This document shows positions 1 through 9,334 of a stretch of 64,000 nucleotides of DNA, in pieces; position 1 is the first letter of the stretch; every line of letters begins with the position of its first letter. The notes below the pieces were generated by a model. It was not told where the DNA came from and did no database searches. It was given only the letters and a program-made list of their open reading frames with translations. Both the position numbers and the translations under genes were made by a program. Source of the stretch: G965216255 sp965216255 (GTDB taxonomy: Bacteria > Bacteroidota > Rhodothermia > Rhodothermales > Bin80); contig OZ244148.1 of assembly GCA_965216255.1 (NCBI GenBank), positions 2,418,001 to 2,482,000 on the forward strand, read 5' to 3'.

Positions 1-733
1 AGGGGCGTGTGTTCTTTGAGGAGGTCATCCGGCAGAATCTGGCCATGGGCCGCAGTGATCACGTGTCCTTGATCTTCAACCGCCGCGTTACCAAGCGCAC
101 GCCCTCTGGCTTCCGCACGCGCGTGATTACCCATGGCGTTACGCCTTCGCTGCACATCGATTACAAGAAGAAGTCGTATCGAAGAGTACTTCAAGGAAGG
201 CCGCGCTATGCACACGGAGATCAACGACACGTACGACTTCGAACTCAAACAACAGCTGAGATATCTAGAGCAGCTAAAAGAGAAGGGGCCAACAAGCCAA
301 CCGACGCCTGCTGGGCATCCCACGCCTTAGCCACGATGGTACCATGGGCCTGGAAGCCCTGCACGAGCTGCACACATCCACGGTCGTGGATGAGCAGCGG
401 GCCTGCGCTTCGCGGATCCCGGCGCTATTGGGCTTTAGCCTGCTACCACGGGGCTTTAGCCACGCCGCGCTGCGCGCCCGCATGGCACCACTCCTGGGAC
501 ATACCGTGCTCGACTGGACGCATGACCTACGAGCTGCGTAGCCTCATCGAGCGGATACGGCGGTCACGGAGACGGGACCACGGATAGCGCTCTCCAACCA
601 TCGCACCTACGTCCGCGTGCTCCGGCCACCCTTATCCGTAGCCTTGGACCGTGCCTACCCCGGTAACACACGGCTGCGGAAAGCCATCACGCAGTTCGAT
701 GCCGAATTCGATCGACTCTGGCACCGCTTCTAG
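1..733 (+). pseudogene. Frameshifted remnant of an uncharacterised protein gene (5' end outside window)
   Basis: Coding homology jumps between all three forward frames: FFEEVIRQNLAMGRSDHVSL near the start, HIDYKK and then IEEYFKEGRAMHTEINDTYD around 165-235, MGLEALHELHTSTVVDEQ around 344-400, TYELRSLIERIRR near 523, and finally VTETGPRIALSN through WHRF with a TAG stop at 731-733. These pieces read in order like one protein, resembling a multi-copy family of roughly 500-aa uncharacterised proteins that I know only by its N-terminal RRVTKRTP and tyrosine/lysine-rich middle motifs. No function is known to me. At least three frameshifts make it non-functional. The family assignment is from memory and moderate. 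Confidence 0.5.
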
Positions 734-1243
734 ATTGCCGCGCAAACTTGACTCAAATGTAGAAATTAGCTCCAGACAAGCGATCTAGATCTGACAGGGA
801 ATTATATGGGGGCTACAGCTAGCTTTGCATTTGGGACCGTCACCTGCCTATTGTCCGTGGTAATTGAGACCGGGCAAGCCTGCCCGTAAGGCGGCCTGTG
901 ATGCCAATGTGGCGCCTGATCATGGCAGGAAACGCACCTTCATCCAAAGGGCACGCTCCTGCCTCGACCTATCGCACTCCGACGGCCGCTAGCGCCGCCA
1001 GCAGAGGTTGACCCGGAGCAATGCAGGAGTGCTCCTGAGGCAGTGCACCACTCCGTACATCCGGGTGGCGCGATGCTCGGAAGCCGCACCAGCACGCCGA
1101 GCATCACGATGGGGGAAGCTTTCCCTGCCAGCGCCGAGAGGCCTCCGCATGGGGATTCGCAAAAAGTCCTGGCCTGCCCTGGCAGCGCTGCCGCGAGTTA
1201 CCCGTTTCAGGCACCAGCCAACCGGGCTATCACCGAGAGTCCG
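734..1243. other. Intergenic, no gene seen
   Basis: About 510 bases between the pseudogene and the end of tig. Short open frames on the plus strand overlap the tig 3' end and have no recognisable protein character. I see no tRNA, terminator or repeat here. Confidence 0.5.
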
Positions 1244-2602
1244 CTACTCATCAGCCGCTGCTGCTACTTCCGGCTCGGCTGCTGGCGACTCGTCAGACGC
1301 TGATTGCACCACGTTAAACTTCTCTGACAGCGCCTCGAACAGCTTTTGATTCTCTATCCGGTACGTGATGGCAAGAGAGTCGTAGCGATCCTCCTCCTGG
1401 ACCTCGCTGGCTGCCTGATTCCGGTACATGCTGTTCATCACGTCGCCATACGCACGGCTGAACAAGTCTTGCTCAATGTCGTCTTCCGTAATATCCAGTT
1501 TGAAGTGGGCAACAAGCGCCTTGCGCAGGGAAAACCAGCGGGTCCGCTTCTCTACCATCGGCCGAAGCTTCGCGCGAAGTGCTTCCTCCGAGCCGAGAGC
1601 CTCCCCGGAGGTGATGCTGTGCTGCACCGCCCGCGCCACCATCCGATCCACGAATTCCTGGACTACAACGTCTGGGGCGTCGAACTTGTGCATTTCAAGT
1701 AGCCTGTCCACCAGCCGGTCCTGCCGTATTTCCCAGTTCTTTCTGGCCAGCTTGTGTCCAAAAACATCGGCCACCCAGGCTCGAAACGTCTCCACCGACA
1801 CCTCTTCATCCGCAGTGACGCGCTGCACAAGCTCATCTGCCAGTTCTGCCGGTTCAAAGCGCTCGGCGCGCGTAAGCTGCGCCTCGTACGAGCGCTGCTT
1901 TGCCATCTCCTCCACTGCACTGCTTGAATCCACACGGACCTCATATCGCACGCGTTCGCCTACCTTGGCTCCAATCACAACCTCCCGGAGCGCTGTCTCC
2001 AACGCATTCTTCTCTTGGCCAAGATCCAGCACTTCTGCCGTCACTAATGTTCCAAGTACCGGCACGTGCAGCCGGGAGTCGATCTCTTGCAGATCGTAAG
2101 TAACCATGTCGCCATCTCTCAAGGCATCATCCTCGGCAACCGGCCGGATTTCCCCGTAATTCCACAGGATATCGTTCACAGCCTGTTCAATATCCCCATC
2201 GGTTACTTTATCCGACGGCACCTCGATCTCTTGCCCTTCCAGGTCCTGTATATCGATCTTTGGGCACACGGCAAACGGCACGCGGGCATGGAGATCACCT
2301 TCGTAATCGTAATCGTAATTGAATCTAGGCGAGCCTTCCCACACGTCATATTTCCCGGAATCTACCACCAGGTCCTGAAATGCTTCCTTGAGTAATTCCT
2401 GGACCGCCTCATCGGCAAGATCCTTGCCATAGAGGCGCTTCACCATGCCGAGCGGAACATGTCCCGGGCGAAACCCCTTAAGCTGCAATTGGGCCCTGTG
2501 CTTGCGAAATGCCCTGTTCATGTCCGGGTGAAGGTCCTCTGCGGAGGCGTCAACTTCCAGGGTGAATGAAAGTGCGCCCGTCTCCTTGATGGATATCTGC
2601 AT
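1244..2602 (-). CDS. tig: Trigger factor (ribosome-associated chaperone, peptidyl-prolyl isomerase)
   Basis: A 452-aa protein, within the usual 430-480 aa. The N-terminal ribosome-binding domain (about 1-145) carries the signature GFRPGHVP near residue 42, the loop that docks on ribosomal protein uL23. A weakly conserved FKBP-like segment follows (about 155-245: GDMVTYDLQEID and later KVGERVRYEV), then the helical C-terminal chaperone arms (about 250-425) and an acidic/alanine-rich tail. It binds nascent chains at the ribosome exit tunnel in the cytoplasm. The start ATG is at 2602. It stands alone; the clpP-clpX genes that often follow tig are not here. Confidence 0.93.
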   Translation of the reverse strand: MQISIKETGALSFTLEVDASAEDLHPDMNRAFRKHRAQLQLKGFRPGHVPLGMVKRLYGKDLADEAVQELLKEAFQDLVVDSGKYDVWEGSPRFNYDYDYEGDLHARVPFAVCPKIDIQDLEGQEIEVPSDKVTDGDIEQAVNDILWNYGEIRPVAEDDALRDGDMVTYDLQEIDSRLHVPVLGTLVTAEVLDLGQEKNALETALREVVIGAKVGERVRYEVRVDSSSAVEEMAKQRSYEAQLTRAERFEPAELADELVQRVTADEEVSVETFRAWVADVFGHKLARKNWEIRQDRLVDRLLEMHKFDAPDVVVQEFVDRMVARAVQHSITSGEALGSEEALRAKLRPMVEKRTRWFSLRKALVAHFKLDITEDDIEQDLFSRAYGDVMNSMYRNQAASEVQEEDRYDSLAITYRIENQKLFEALSEKFNVVQSASDESPAAEPEVAAAADE

Positions 2603-2914
2603 GGCAAAAATGGGTATCCCACTTAAACCGTGTTACCGAACAAAAGGTGCCCGCCTGAATTCTCATCGAACAGGGCCTAGACTGCCAATAGCGAATCTCT
2701 GCGCTTTTACCTGGGGACCTTCAGCGAGCGGCCGTCGCGGCGACATGCCCTTGCTTCCGCGTCGCGGACTGCCGTTGGATGATTCCGCTGGCCGCAGGCC
2801 GAACATACTTCGCATAGGCCCTTATTGTTGGGAGATACAGCAGCGTCGTGCCCCATCCCGATACATGCGTGGCCCTGGAGTGTGGCCCACATTAATCGCG
2901 GCCTGAGGTGGCAG
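2603..2914. other. Divergent intergenic region between tig and ogt
   Basis: 312 bases that must hold the promoters of the two divergent genes. No convincing promoter boxes, hairpin terminator or small gene could be singled out by eye. Confidence 0.4.
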
Positions 2915-3394
2915 ATGCACAGCATTTCAACCGTAATCGAGAGTCCGGTCGGGCCCCTGATGCTGACAGCCACCGAGCAGGGACTAACGCAGCTATCATT
3001 CCAAGTACGGGATGCTGCCCAGAGCGGAGCCCACCATCCCATCCTCGCACGGGCCAAGTCCCAGCTTGCCGCATACTTCGACGGGTGCGTGAGGGCATTG
3101 GACCTCCCAGTCCACACGCACGGGACTCCTTTTCAGGAGAAAGTTTGGTCCCTGGTGCGCACCATCCCGTACGGCACCACGGCGAACTACGGCGAACTGG
3201 CGCAGAGGCTTGGCGGCGGTGGCATGTCGCGCGCCGCGGGACGGGCCAATGGCTCCAATCCAGTTGCCATTTTCATACCGTGCCACCGCGTGGTCGGCAC
3301 TTCAGGCGCCCTGACAGGCTACAGCGGCGGCATGGACAAGAAAGCTTTCCTGTTACGGCTCGAATCCCGGCAAATGCCGCTCTTTCCGTTCTAG
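2915..3394 (+). CDS. ogt: Methylated-DNA--protein-cysteine S-methyltransferase
   Basis: A 159-aa O6-alkylguanine-DNA alkyltransferase, which moves the alkyl group from O6-alkylguanine to its own cysteine in one irreversible step. The active site IPCHRVV is at residues 121-127 (Cys123). The arginine-finger/recognition-helix motif GRANGSNP is at about 109-116, preceded by the DNA-binding segment TPFQEKVW at 71-78. I start at ATG 2915 because GAGGTGG sits just upstream and the protein then begins like family members; an upstream ATG at 2825 would add 30 unlikely residues. Its TAG stop overlaps the stop of the convergent permease gene within one palindromic CTAG. Confidence 0.92.
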   Translation: MHSISTVIESPVGPLMLTATEQGLTQLSFQVRDAAQSGAHHPILARAKSQLAAYFDGCVRALDLPVHTHGTPFQEKVWSLVRTIPYGTTANYGELAQRLGGGGMSRAAGRANGSNPVAIFIPCHRVVGTSGALTGYSGGMDKKAFLLRLESRQMPLFPF

Positions 3395-4665
3395 GCATTA
3401 CGTAACCACCGCATAAGGTCTTTCAGATTGGTCTTCTTGCCATACATCAGTATGCCGACGCGGTAAATGCGGCTGCACACCCATATCGTTCCCAAAAAGC
3501 CGACTGTGAGCAGCCCAAAGGACAACAGTAGTTGCCAAAGCGGGACCTGCGCGACGGCAAGGCGCACCACCATGGGGACGGGCGCAGTGAATGGAATGAG
3601 CGACAGCGTAACGGCTAGCGAGAACTGTGGATTCTGCAGCACGGGTGATAAAAACACGATGGACAGGATTATGGGCATCATCACGGGCAGAAGCCATCCC
3701 TGCGTTTCTTGCTGCTGCTCGACCATGGCACCCACCGCCGCAAACAGTCCAGCATACAGCAGGTATCCCATCAGGAAATACAACACGAACCAGACCATTG
3801 TGCCGGGGGCAATGCTGAGAACAGGAAGATTCAGCGCCTCCATCACTGCCTGGCTGCCTGCTGCATCCGGCAGGTCCAGCGCGGCAGGATCGACAAGTGC
3901 GCCTACCAGGAGTCCCGTCGCGGCGATTCCTCCCAGGATCAGGACCGCCCATGTGATTATCTGCACCAAACCCATTGCTCCAGTGCCCAAGACCTTTCCC
4001 ATCAACAGTTCGAATGGCCGCACGGACGAAACGATCACCTCTACCACGCGGCTCGACTTCTCCTCAATAACACCGTACATCACGACGGTCCCATAAATCA
4101 GCATGACCATCATGAATCCGAGCCCCATATACGCAAAGGAACTGCCTGCCAATTCTCCTTCCGTGCTGAGCTTCACCGAATCGATGGACACATCCGTGGA
4201 AAATATATCCTGGATTTCGGGCGACACGCCCGCCCCTTCTATCCGGTGTTCCCTTACGGCCCGCCCAATTCTGCCACTTAACGCGCCTTCCAGTACGAAG
4301 CCGGTGCTTTCCACAGAGAAATATGCGGGGCGCTGTGCACCGGCGAGCACGCCGGGGGGCAGCATCAGGTAGCCGTCCATAGCTCCGCTTACAACGCCGG
4401 CGCGCGTGCTGTCCTCCGATGGGTACCGAACGAGTACAAACGCTTCATCCTCAACATCCGCGATCCGGTCAAACAGCACGCCGGGCTCGTCCACGACGGC
4501 AATGTTCCTCGTATCGACGGTTTCGACGGCACGGATGGATACGTAGATGACGATAGCAAGAATGGAAGCGAGCGTGAGCGGACCGAGCAGAGTCGAGAGG
4601 ATGAACCACTTTGACTTCACGCGGCGCAGGAACTCGCTCCGAATAATGACCAGCAATTTCTGCAT
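3391..4665 (-). CDS. ABC-2 type exporter permease (NatB-like)
   Basis: 424 aa from ATG 4665. The N-terminal basic segment and membrane helix (WFILSTLLGPLTLASILA, about residues 18-45) are followed by a large extracytoplasmic domain (about 50-185) and five or six further hydrophobic helices (about 190-405). This is the layout of NatB/YhaP-type ABC-2 permeases that export Na+ or unidentified substrates together with a NatA-type ATPase. The upstream ATPase gene ends at 4667, one base from this start, so the two are cotranscribed. Because that ATPase is interrupted by stops, the permease may be orphaned. The substrate cannot be told from sequence. Confidence 0.85.
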   Translation of the reverse strand: MQKLLVIIRSEFLRRVKSKWFILSTLLGPLTLASILAIVIYVSIRAVETVDTRNIAVVDEPGVLFDRIADVEDEAFVLVRYPSEDSTRAGVVSGAMDGYLMLPPGVLAGAQRPAYFSVESTGFVLEGALSGRIGRAVREHRIEGAGVSPEIQDIFSTDVSIDSVKLSTEGELAGSSFAYMGLGFMMVMLIYGTVVMYGVIEEKSSRVVEVIVSSVRPFELLMGKVLGTGAMGLVQIITWAVLILGGIAATGLLVGALVDPAALDLPDAAGSQAVMEALNLPVLSIAPGTMVWFVLYFLMGYLLYAGLFAAVGAMVEQQQETQGWLLPVMMPIILSIVFLSPVLQNPQFSLAVTLSLIPFTAPVPMVVRLAVAQVPLWQLLLSFGLLTVGFLGTIWVCSRIYRVGILMYGKKTNLKDLMRWLRNA

Positions 4666-4666
4666 G

Positions 4667-5569
4667 TCAGCCGACCGTCCGTACAAATATCTCGTTCAGC
4701 GATGGCTCGACAAGTTTGTCGCAGTAGATGTCGCGCGCCTCCCGAAGCATGGCATCCAGCATTTCCCTGGGACGCGTACCGTCCATGAGCCGAACGCCAT
4801 AGCGGTGCGCGCTTCGATCCGTAATGTGAATGCGGCCCTTTCTCTCCAGCGCCTCAAGAAACCCAGCGTCGCCATCGAATTCCAGGTTCAGCATGTCGCG
4901 CCCGAAGCTCCGCTTCACGTCCCGTAGGCATCCGTTGAGCACTATCCGCCCCTGGGCAATAAGGCAGATATCGTCGCAAAGCTGCTCCACCTGCTCCATG
5001 CGGTGGCTGGCAAAAAGAATAATCCGACCATCCTCCCGAAGCTCAAGGATGATTTCCTGGAGCAGCTCGCTGTTAATGGGATCCAGCCCACTGAACGGTT
5101 CGTCCAGGACGATCAGACGGGGCCGAGGCAAAACGGTAGCAATAAACTGCACCTTCTGCTGCATGCCTTTCGACAATTCGTTTGCCTTCTTGCCTTCCCA
5201 GGCGGAAAGGCAAAGGCGCTCCAGCCAATAGCTGATGCCGCGGGAAGCCTCGGCCCGGCCTACCCCCTTCAGTGCAGCCAGATAGCGCAACTGCTCACCC
5301 ACCCTAAGTTTCTTGTACAGGCCGCGCTCCTCCGGCAGATAGCCCATCCGGTCCCGGCTCCAAGCGCCAACAGTCCTTCCATCCAGCTTGACCGCGCCTT
5401 CATCCGGCCGCAGGATGTCCACTATCATGCGGATTGTTTAGGTCTTGCCTGCCCCGTTTGGGCCAATGAGACCCAGAATCCGGCCCTGCCGTGCTTAGAA
5501 AGTGATGCTGTCCACCGCCACCACGCTGCCGTACCTCTTCGTGACACCCTGGATGGAAAGACCAGCCAT
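4667..5569 (-). pseudogene. ABC transporter ATP-binding protein (NatA-like) with two in-frame TAA codons
   Basis: From ATG 5569 the frame reads as a normal NatA-type ATPase but with TAA at codon 25 (5495-5497) and codon 44 (5438-5440), without any frameshift. The second stop lies immediately after the Walker A motif GPNGAGKT. Downstream it is intact: signature ELSKGMQQKVQF, Walker B LIVLDEPFSGLDP, and H-loop ASHRMEQ. Complete length would be 300 aa. Translation re-starting at Met48 (5428) would lack Walker A and could not bind ATP normally. Most likely a recent pseudogene; readthrough or sequence error are alternatives. TAA is used as an ordinary stop elsewhere in the window (e.g. proS), so a different genetic code is unlikely. 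Confidence 0.8.
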
Positions 5570-5572
5570 GGA

Positions 5573-5854
5573 CTACAGCAGGGAGAGGGCCGGGTCCGGG
5601 ATCGGCATCAGGTAACGCTCGTCAATTACATCCTCATGCACACTGGAAAGGCCTGTGCCCCGAAAATCCACGCAGACGAAGGGGCCGACGATGTGCTGCA
5701 CTTCTCCTATGCCGTACTGCTCGGGAAACGGGCCGTAGTACACCAACTCCCCCTTGCGCAATGCGCGCTTTGTGCGGGCCCGCCATTGGTATATCGACAC
5801 CACAGGCAGGACGTTGACGCGATATGGGCTGCGCACCCTACACGGATCGGACAC
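5573..5854 (-). CDS. Small conserved-looking hypothetical protein upstream of the ABC exporter
   Basis: 93 aa from ATG 5854; the stop lies 3 bases before the ATPase start, so it is the first gene of the ABC exporter operon. It is basic in the middle (WRARTKRALRKGELVYYG), then IVGPFVCVDFRGTGLSSVHE and ends with ERYLMPIPDP. There is no signal peptide or membrane segment. I do not recognise the family. The glycine/valine-rich strands and clean protein-like composition argue that it is translated. A start at an internal GTG near Val16 is also possible. Confidence 0.5.
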   Translation of the reverse strand: MSDPCRVRSPYRVNVLPVVSIYQWRARTKRALRKGELVYYGPFPEQYGIGEVQHIVGPFVCVDFRGTGLSSVHEDVIDERYLMPIPDPALSLL

Positions 5855-5993
5855 AGTACTTCGAATTTGACGAAGTGTTGATACTCCTTCTGCATCGGGC
5901 GGGTTCGCCTTACCATCGTCTATTTAGGGTATTGTCTTCTACCTTTCTTTTTGCTATATTGAACTATAACTTACTTGGTTTTGCTTTATCGAT

Positions 5994-6266
5994 ATGCTAT
6001 ATCAGACAAAGATCATTGACCTTCAGGTAGGGCGTAACGCAGAATTCTTCGCCTGTGCAATAGCACGCCTACCTTCACCAGACCGTCGATACGGGTACCT
6101 GCGCATCCTCATTAGCATTATTGAGCAGGCTCACCCGGAATGGAACCAGGCCTCGTCCAAGCCGCAGCAGATCACGTTCCTCGTCTCTAGGATGTCGAAC
6201 GGAGCCCTAGAGGAGGAGGAAGTAGCAGAAGTGGTGCGTGTGCGCGACGATGAGCGCGGCTATTAA
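5994..6266 (+). CDS. Hypothetical protein, 90 aa
   Basis: Opens right after an AT-rich stretch (about 5920-5995) that stands out from the GC-rich surroundings and is a plausible promoter region. The protein is soluble: an Arg/Leu-rich helix (GYLRILISIIEQAHPEWNQ, about 34-52) and a highly charged C-terminus (ALEEEEVAEVVRVRDDERGY). I do not recognise it. Regular helix-like composition favours a real gene, but there is no clear Shine-Dalgarno sequence and no operon partner. Confidence 0.4.
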   Translation: MLYQTKIIDLQVGRNAEFFACAIARLPSPDRRYGYLRILISIIEQAHPEWNQASSKPQQITFLVSRMSNGALEEEEVAEVVRVRDDERGY

Positions 6267-7192
6267 CACGAATCGGCGGGATACCCGTCAATGGCAGTCC
6301 ACCAAATTCCCACCACAGCATTCCTGTTCGGAAGCCTCCGGACATTTACTGCCTAGCACCTTCCAGGGCGCTACCTGCGCGCTTCTTTATGCACGCACGG
6401 GCGGAATCTAAAGCTTGGTCCCTACAACGAGCCTCATGTCTGCGGGCCCAGGTTGTGGGCTACATGCCTATACCCCGGCCATCCAATTGCCTGCGCCCTT
6501 CAGAGAATTCATTTGGTCGATTGCACGCTGAGTCCACAATTCACTTGGTGCCGAACCGCGCCCGGCAACACGGCTTGATGCTGCGCCGTGAATCCGGCAG
6601 CGGCTCTAGTTGCTTGGCGGTTGCGCAAACATTCTTGTGTGCCCGTACACTTTCATACTCCCAAAAAGAAGGAGAATCTCACGGTGAGACGCCATGGGCG
6701 GCTCGCAACAACCGCAAGCCGTGACCAATTGATAAACGTGGCGGCCGTCGGCCGGAATTGCGGCAGAATTGGATTTTTGCTTGCATTCTCTCACGCGCGG
6801 TGTTGCTGGACCCTGCGGGATTGCAGGTCAAGAGGTCAGAGCTACGTTCTAAGTCCGCCGCTCTGGAGACCGCTACCGAATCATGCTAAGACAAATAGCC
6901 CTTTGGTACGACCTTGGTCGATTACGCCACAGGCATGCGCGTCCTGCAGGGCAAACGATCCACAAGCCTGCCCAATGGCAACCCGCGTGTGGCCAACGGG
7001 ATAAACGGCTGCGCAGGCAATGAGTGGGCGATATCCAAGCTGCGCCAGCGGCTGCAGCGAGATTAAATAGTGTGGCCGCTTCCTTGGTTTTGCGATGTGC
7101 CTATGGACCCGGCCGGCCCCAATTATCGACAGATCCACCCTATTGGGACCGCACCTCTTACGGCGCTACCCGGCTGCCCGTTACCATATCGG
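6267..7192. other. Decayed intergenic region
   Basis: 926 bases with only short overlapping open frames. A minus-strand 85-aa frame at 6881-7138 (containing RVAIGQACGSFALQDAHACG) has some protein-like character but I cannot place it; it may be a gene remnant. Nothing else is supported. Confidence 0.4.
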
Positions 7193-7469
7193 GTAGAGTC
7201 GACAGGCGGCGCGTTACTCCCATTAGGAGCACGTTTCCGCCCGCCGCTCGTCAAACCGGACGTGCAGAATTACCGCATCCGGCTTTCAGACAAGATCATG
7301 TTTTCGCCCACGGAAGGCCCTTGGTCGTTGGCTCAAGGCATATCAAGCCATACTTCTTGTATAGCTCTTCGTGCGGGAAACGCGCCCACCCCCCGGACTG
7401 GACCTTGTGCTTGCGACAGAGCCACTGGCGAATCCGCTTCGTCATGTGTGCATCTATGGCTGCATAGGC
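7193..7469 (-). mobile_element. 3'-terminal fragment of a Z-type group II intron
   Basis: This 277-base segment aligns without gaps to 32764-33040, the 3' end of intron Z. It contains the C-terminal end of the reverse transcriptase/maturase frame (THMTKR-type region IDAHMTKRIRQWLCRKHKV), a domain V of the form AAGCCGGATGCGG...CCGGTTT, and a 3' end CTCTAC (plus strand starts GTAGAG at 7193). The rest of the intron is missing: the IS3-family element begins directly at 7470. It shows that Z-type introns were mobile elsewhere in this genome. Confidence 0.85.
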
Positions 7470-7541
7470 TATAGTGTACCCCAAATTCTGGACAGTAGTT
7501 TAAGATAGAATCCTGCCTCTTAAATCGAGGTACATGTCACG

Positions 7542-7823
7542 ATGAAACGGAAGTCGTACGCCGCCGCATTCAAGACTCGAGTGGCCGTGGAGGCCATACG
7601 AGGTGAGCAAACCATCAGCCAGATTGCCGCCCGCTTCGAGGTGCACCCCAGCCAGGTGAACCTGTGGAAGAAGCAGGCGCTTCAGCACTTGATGGATGCC
7701 TTTTCCACGCGTCGTGGCAAGGCCAAACAACAAGAAGAGGTACTTAAGGATGAAGTGTATGGCCAAATCGGGCGCCTCAAGGTGGAACTGGACTGGTTAA
7801 AAAACTTCGGTTCACTCTCTTGA
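7542..7823 (+). CDS. IS3-family transposase OrfA
   Basis: 93 aa helix-turn-helix protein that binds the IS ends: AFKTRVAVEAIRGEQTISQI and FEVHPSQVNLWKKQAL, then a leucine-zipper-like C-terminus ending LKVELDWLKN. A slippery heptamer near its end would fuse it to OrfB. The frame is intact. The truncated copy at 32351 encodes the same first 71 residues. Confidence 0.85.
   Translation: MKRKSYAAAFKTRVAVEAIRGEQTISQIAARFEVHPSQVNLWKKQALQHLMDAFSTRRGKAKQQEEVLKDEVYGQIGRLKVELDWLKNFGSLS
7799..7805 (+). promoter_or_regulatory. Slippery heptamer A AAA AAC for -1 frameshifting
   Basis: The heptamer lies in phase with orfA codons Leu-Lys-Asn. A -1 slip reads on as TSVHSLEEKRRMVEP, the usual start of IS3 OrfB, which matches the known programmed frameshift that makes OrfAB transposase in this family. 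Confidence 0.7.
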
Positions 7824-8737
7824 AGAGAAGCGGCGCATGGTGGAGCCAGATCACGCTCAGCTGAACATAGAGCGACAGTGCGAGCTACTGGGCCTGACCC
7901 GCTCCAGCGTGTATTATCAACCCGTCGGTGAATCGTCCTATAATCTGCAGTTGATGCGCGTCATAGACGAAGTCTACACGGCCCACCCCATGCTGGGTGC
8001 ATGACGCATATGCTTCGGCGCGAAGGTCACGCTGCGGGTCACAAGCGGGTCTATAGGCTGATGCACCTTAGGGGCTACAGGCTATTTATCCGAAGCCCCG
8101 ACCCCGCGTGGGCCCGGGGCCAGCTCTTCGGTATCCTAACCTATTGAAAGGGCGGCACATAGACCGTCCCAATCAGGCCTGGTGCAGTGACATCACCTAC
8201 ATTCGGATGGACCGCGGATTTGTGTATCTGGTCGCAGTCATGGACTGGTAGAGCCGTTACATACTATCGTGGACGCTATCCAACACACAAGACGCGAGTG
8301 TTTGCGTGGAGACTTATAAGGACGCACTCACGATCAGCCAGCCCGAGATCTTCCACTCGGACCAAGGGTCACAGTTTGCTAGTGAAGAGATGACATCACT
8401 CTCCAAACGTGCTGGCATCCGGACTTCGATGTGTGGTCGTGGCCGGTGCTACGACCACATTCTGATTGAGCGGCTGTGGCGCAGCGTCAAGTACGAGGAG
8501 GTCTACCTCAACGAATACGCGAACCTGCGGCAGGACCGGCAGCGCCTGGGAGGCTACATTAGCTTCTACAACCACAGTCGTCCGCACCAGAGCCTTCGGT
8601 ACCGAACCCCATCCGAAGTCTATCACGGCCATTCAGGACCCCACCCAGCGATGGCTATAACCCACACGACAACCACATGCCCACTGGGACCAAGATGTCC
8701 CGCCATCCCCCACAACCCTGGCAGTTCTCTATCTTAA
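7806..8737 (+). pseudogene. IS3-family transposase OrfB (DDE integrase), decayed
   Basis: Homology runs in pieces: RQCELLGLTRSSVYYQ, then a stop near 8003, frame changes, a stop in the middle of the core (MDW-stop-SRY near 8250), and a long intact C-terminal part from about 8306. That part has the second Asp in FHSDQGSQFAS and the Glu helix ILIERLWRSVKYEEVYL, ending in NHSRPHQSLRYRTP. The first catalytic Asp region (SDITYIRMDRGFVYLVAVMD) is readable. Several stops and shifts mean no active transposase. Confidence 0.8.
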
Positions 8738-8769
8738 ATCAAGCGAAATCCTGTCCAACGATTGGGGTA

Positions 8770-9030
8770 CAACTCATTAATCCCTCGGACACCAGGCTCG
8801 ACGAGGAATCTTTGGCAAACATTAATAAGCAGGTGCTCGTTCGGATTTTCTGGGACGACACGGCCTTCTTCTCTTCTACGCTTCTGGGGACGACGCTTGC
8901 GCTTAGGCTTTATATCGTCAACCACACCACCACGTGGAACGACGTTCGCGAGACGCTGGCTTCCACCGAGAGATTTGGGCAAATGGCACTAGCCGATACC
9001 CTTGACCTGGGTGCAGATGCCGGGTCTTAG
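8770..9030 (+). pseudogene. C-terminal remnant of a PLP-dependent (group II) decarboxylase
   Basis: From the right IS3 end the frame reads about 86 residues, including DTRLDEESLANINKQVLVRI, FFSSTLLGTTLALRLYIVNH and TTWNDVRETLASTERFG, up to TGA. The pattern of a late helix, a phenylalanine-serine-serine-threonine strand and an (A)LR-x-xIVNxxTT strand matches the C-terminal domain of aromatic-amino-acid/glutamate-type decarboxylases. The catalytic domain is absent, so it is a stump left by the IS insertion and deletion. Family call is moderate. Confidence 0.5.
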
Positions 9031-9334
9031 CTGCTGGCGGGCTGTAAGGCGCAGCAAGATTCCAGTGCCTGCGGCCCTTTTACAGCAGGCTCGGTGCGGC
9101 TCGTGTTTCTCAGCGGAAGCATCCATAGGCCGCCCGAACATTTTTCTACAGGTGCCTCGGCCCGGACCCAGAGCGGTATTGCCTCTTCCTGGGCCGGAAC
9201 GGCCCCTCTGCATCGTGGCAGAGCCCTAGCATTGGTGCCCCCCGTCCCGCAGCCGTTGCCTGTACGTACTGCCGGAATCAGTCCTACCGGAAAGGGCCGC
9301 CCGCGTACATGGCGTGCAAGCACGCCAGCACCGT
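9031..9334. other. Intergenic, nothing recognised
   Basis: 304 GC-rich bases between the decarboxylase stump and the 3' end of ruvC. Only short overlapping open frames are seen; no terminator hairpin or RNA gene is evident. Confidence 0.4.

Larger units (their letters stand above)
7475..8771 (+). mobile_element. IS3-family insertion sequence (degenerate)
   Basis: Ends are imperfect inverted repeats: TGTACCCCAAATTCTGGACA at the left (7475) and its partner TGTACCCCAATCGTTGGACA read on the minus strand at the right end (8771). The element contains orfA and a decayed orfB. A second copy, cut after 280 bases, starts at 32284 and is nearly identical. Both copies are preceded by TATAG, so the true left terminus may be a few bases further out. 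No target-site duplication is evident; the left neighbour is an intron fragment and the right neighbour a gene stump, so a deletion probably accompanied insertion. Confidence 0.85.

Noticed and set aside
4667..5569. Alternative genetic code reading TAA as sense
   Set aside because: TAA ends proS, carB and other genes at the expected places.
6881..7138. 85-codon minus-strand frame
   Set aside because: Somewhat protein-like but no family recognised and no start signal; left as part of the decayed region.
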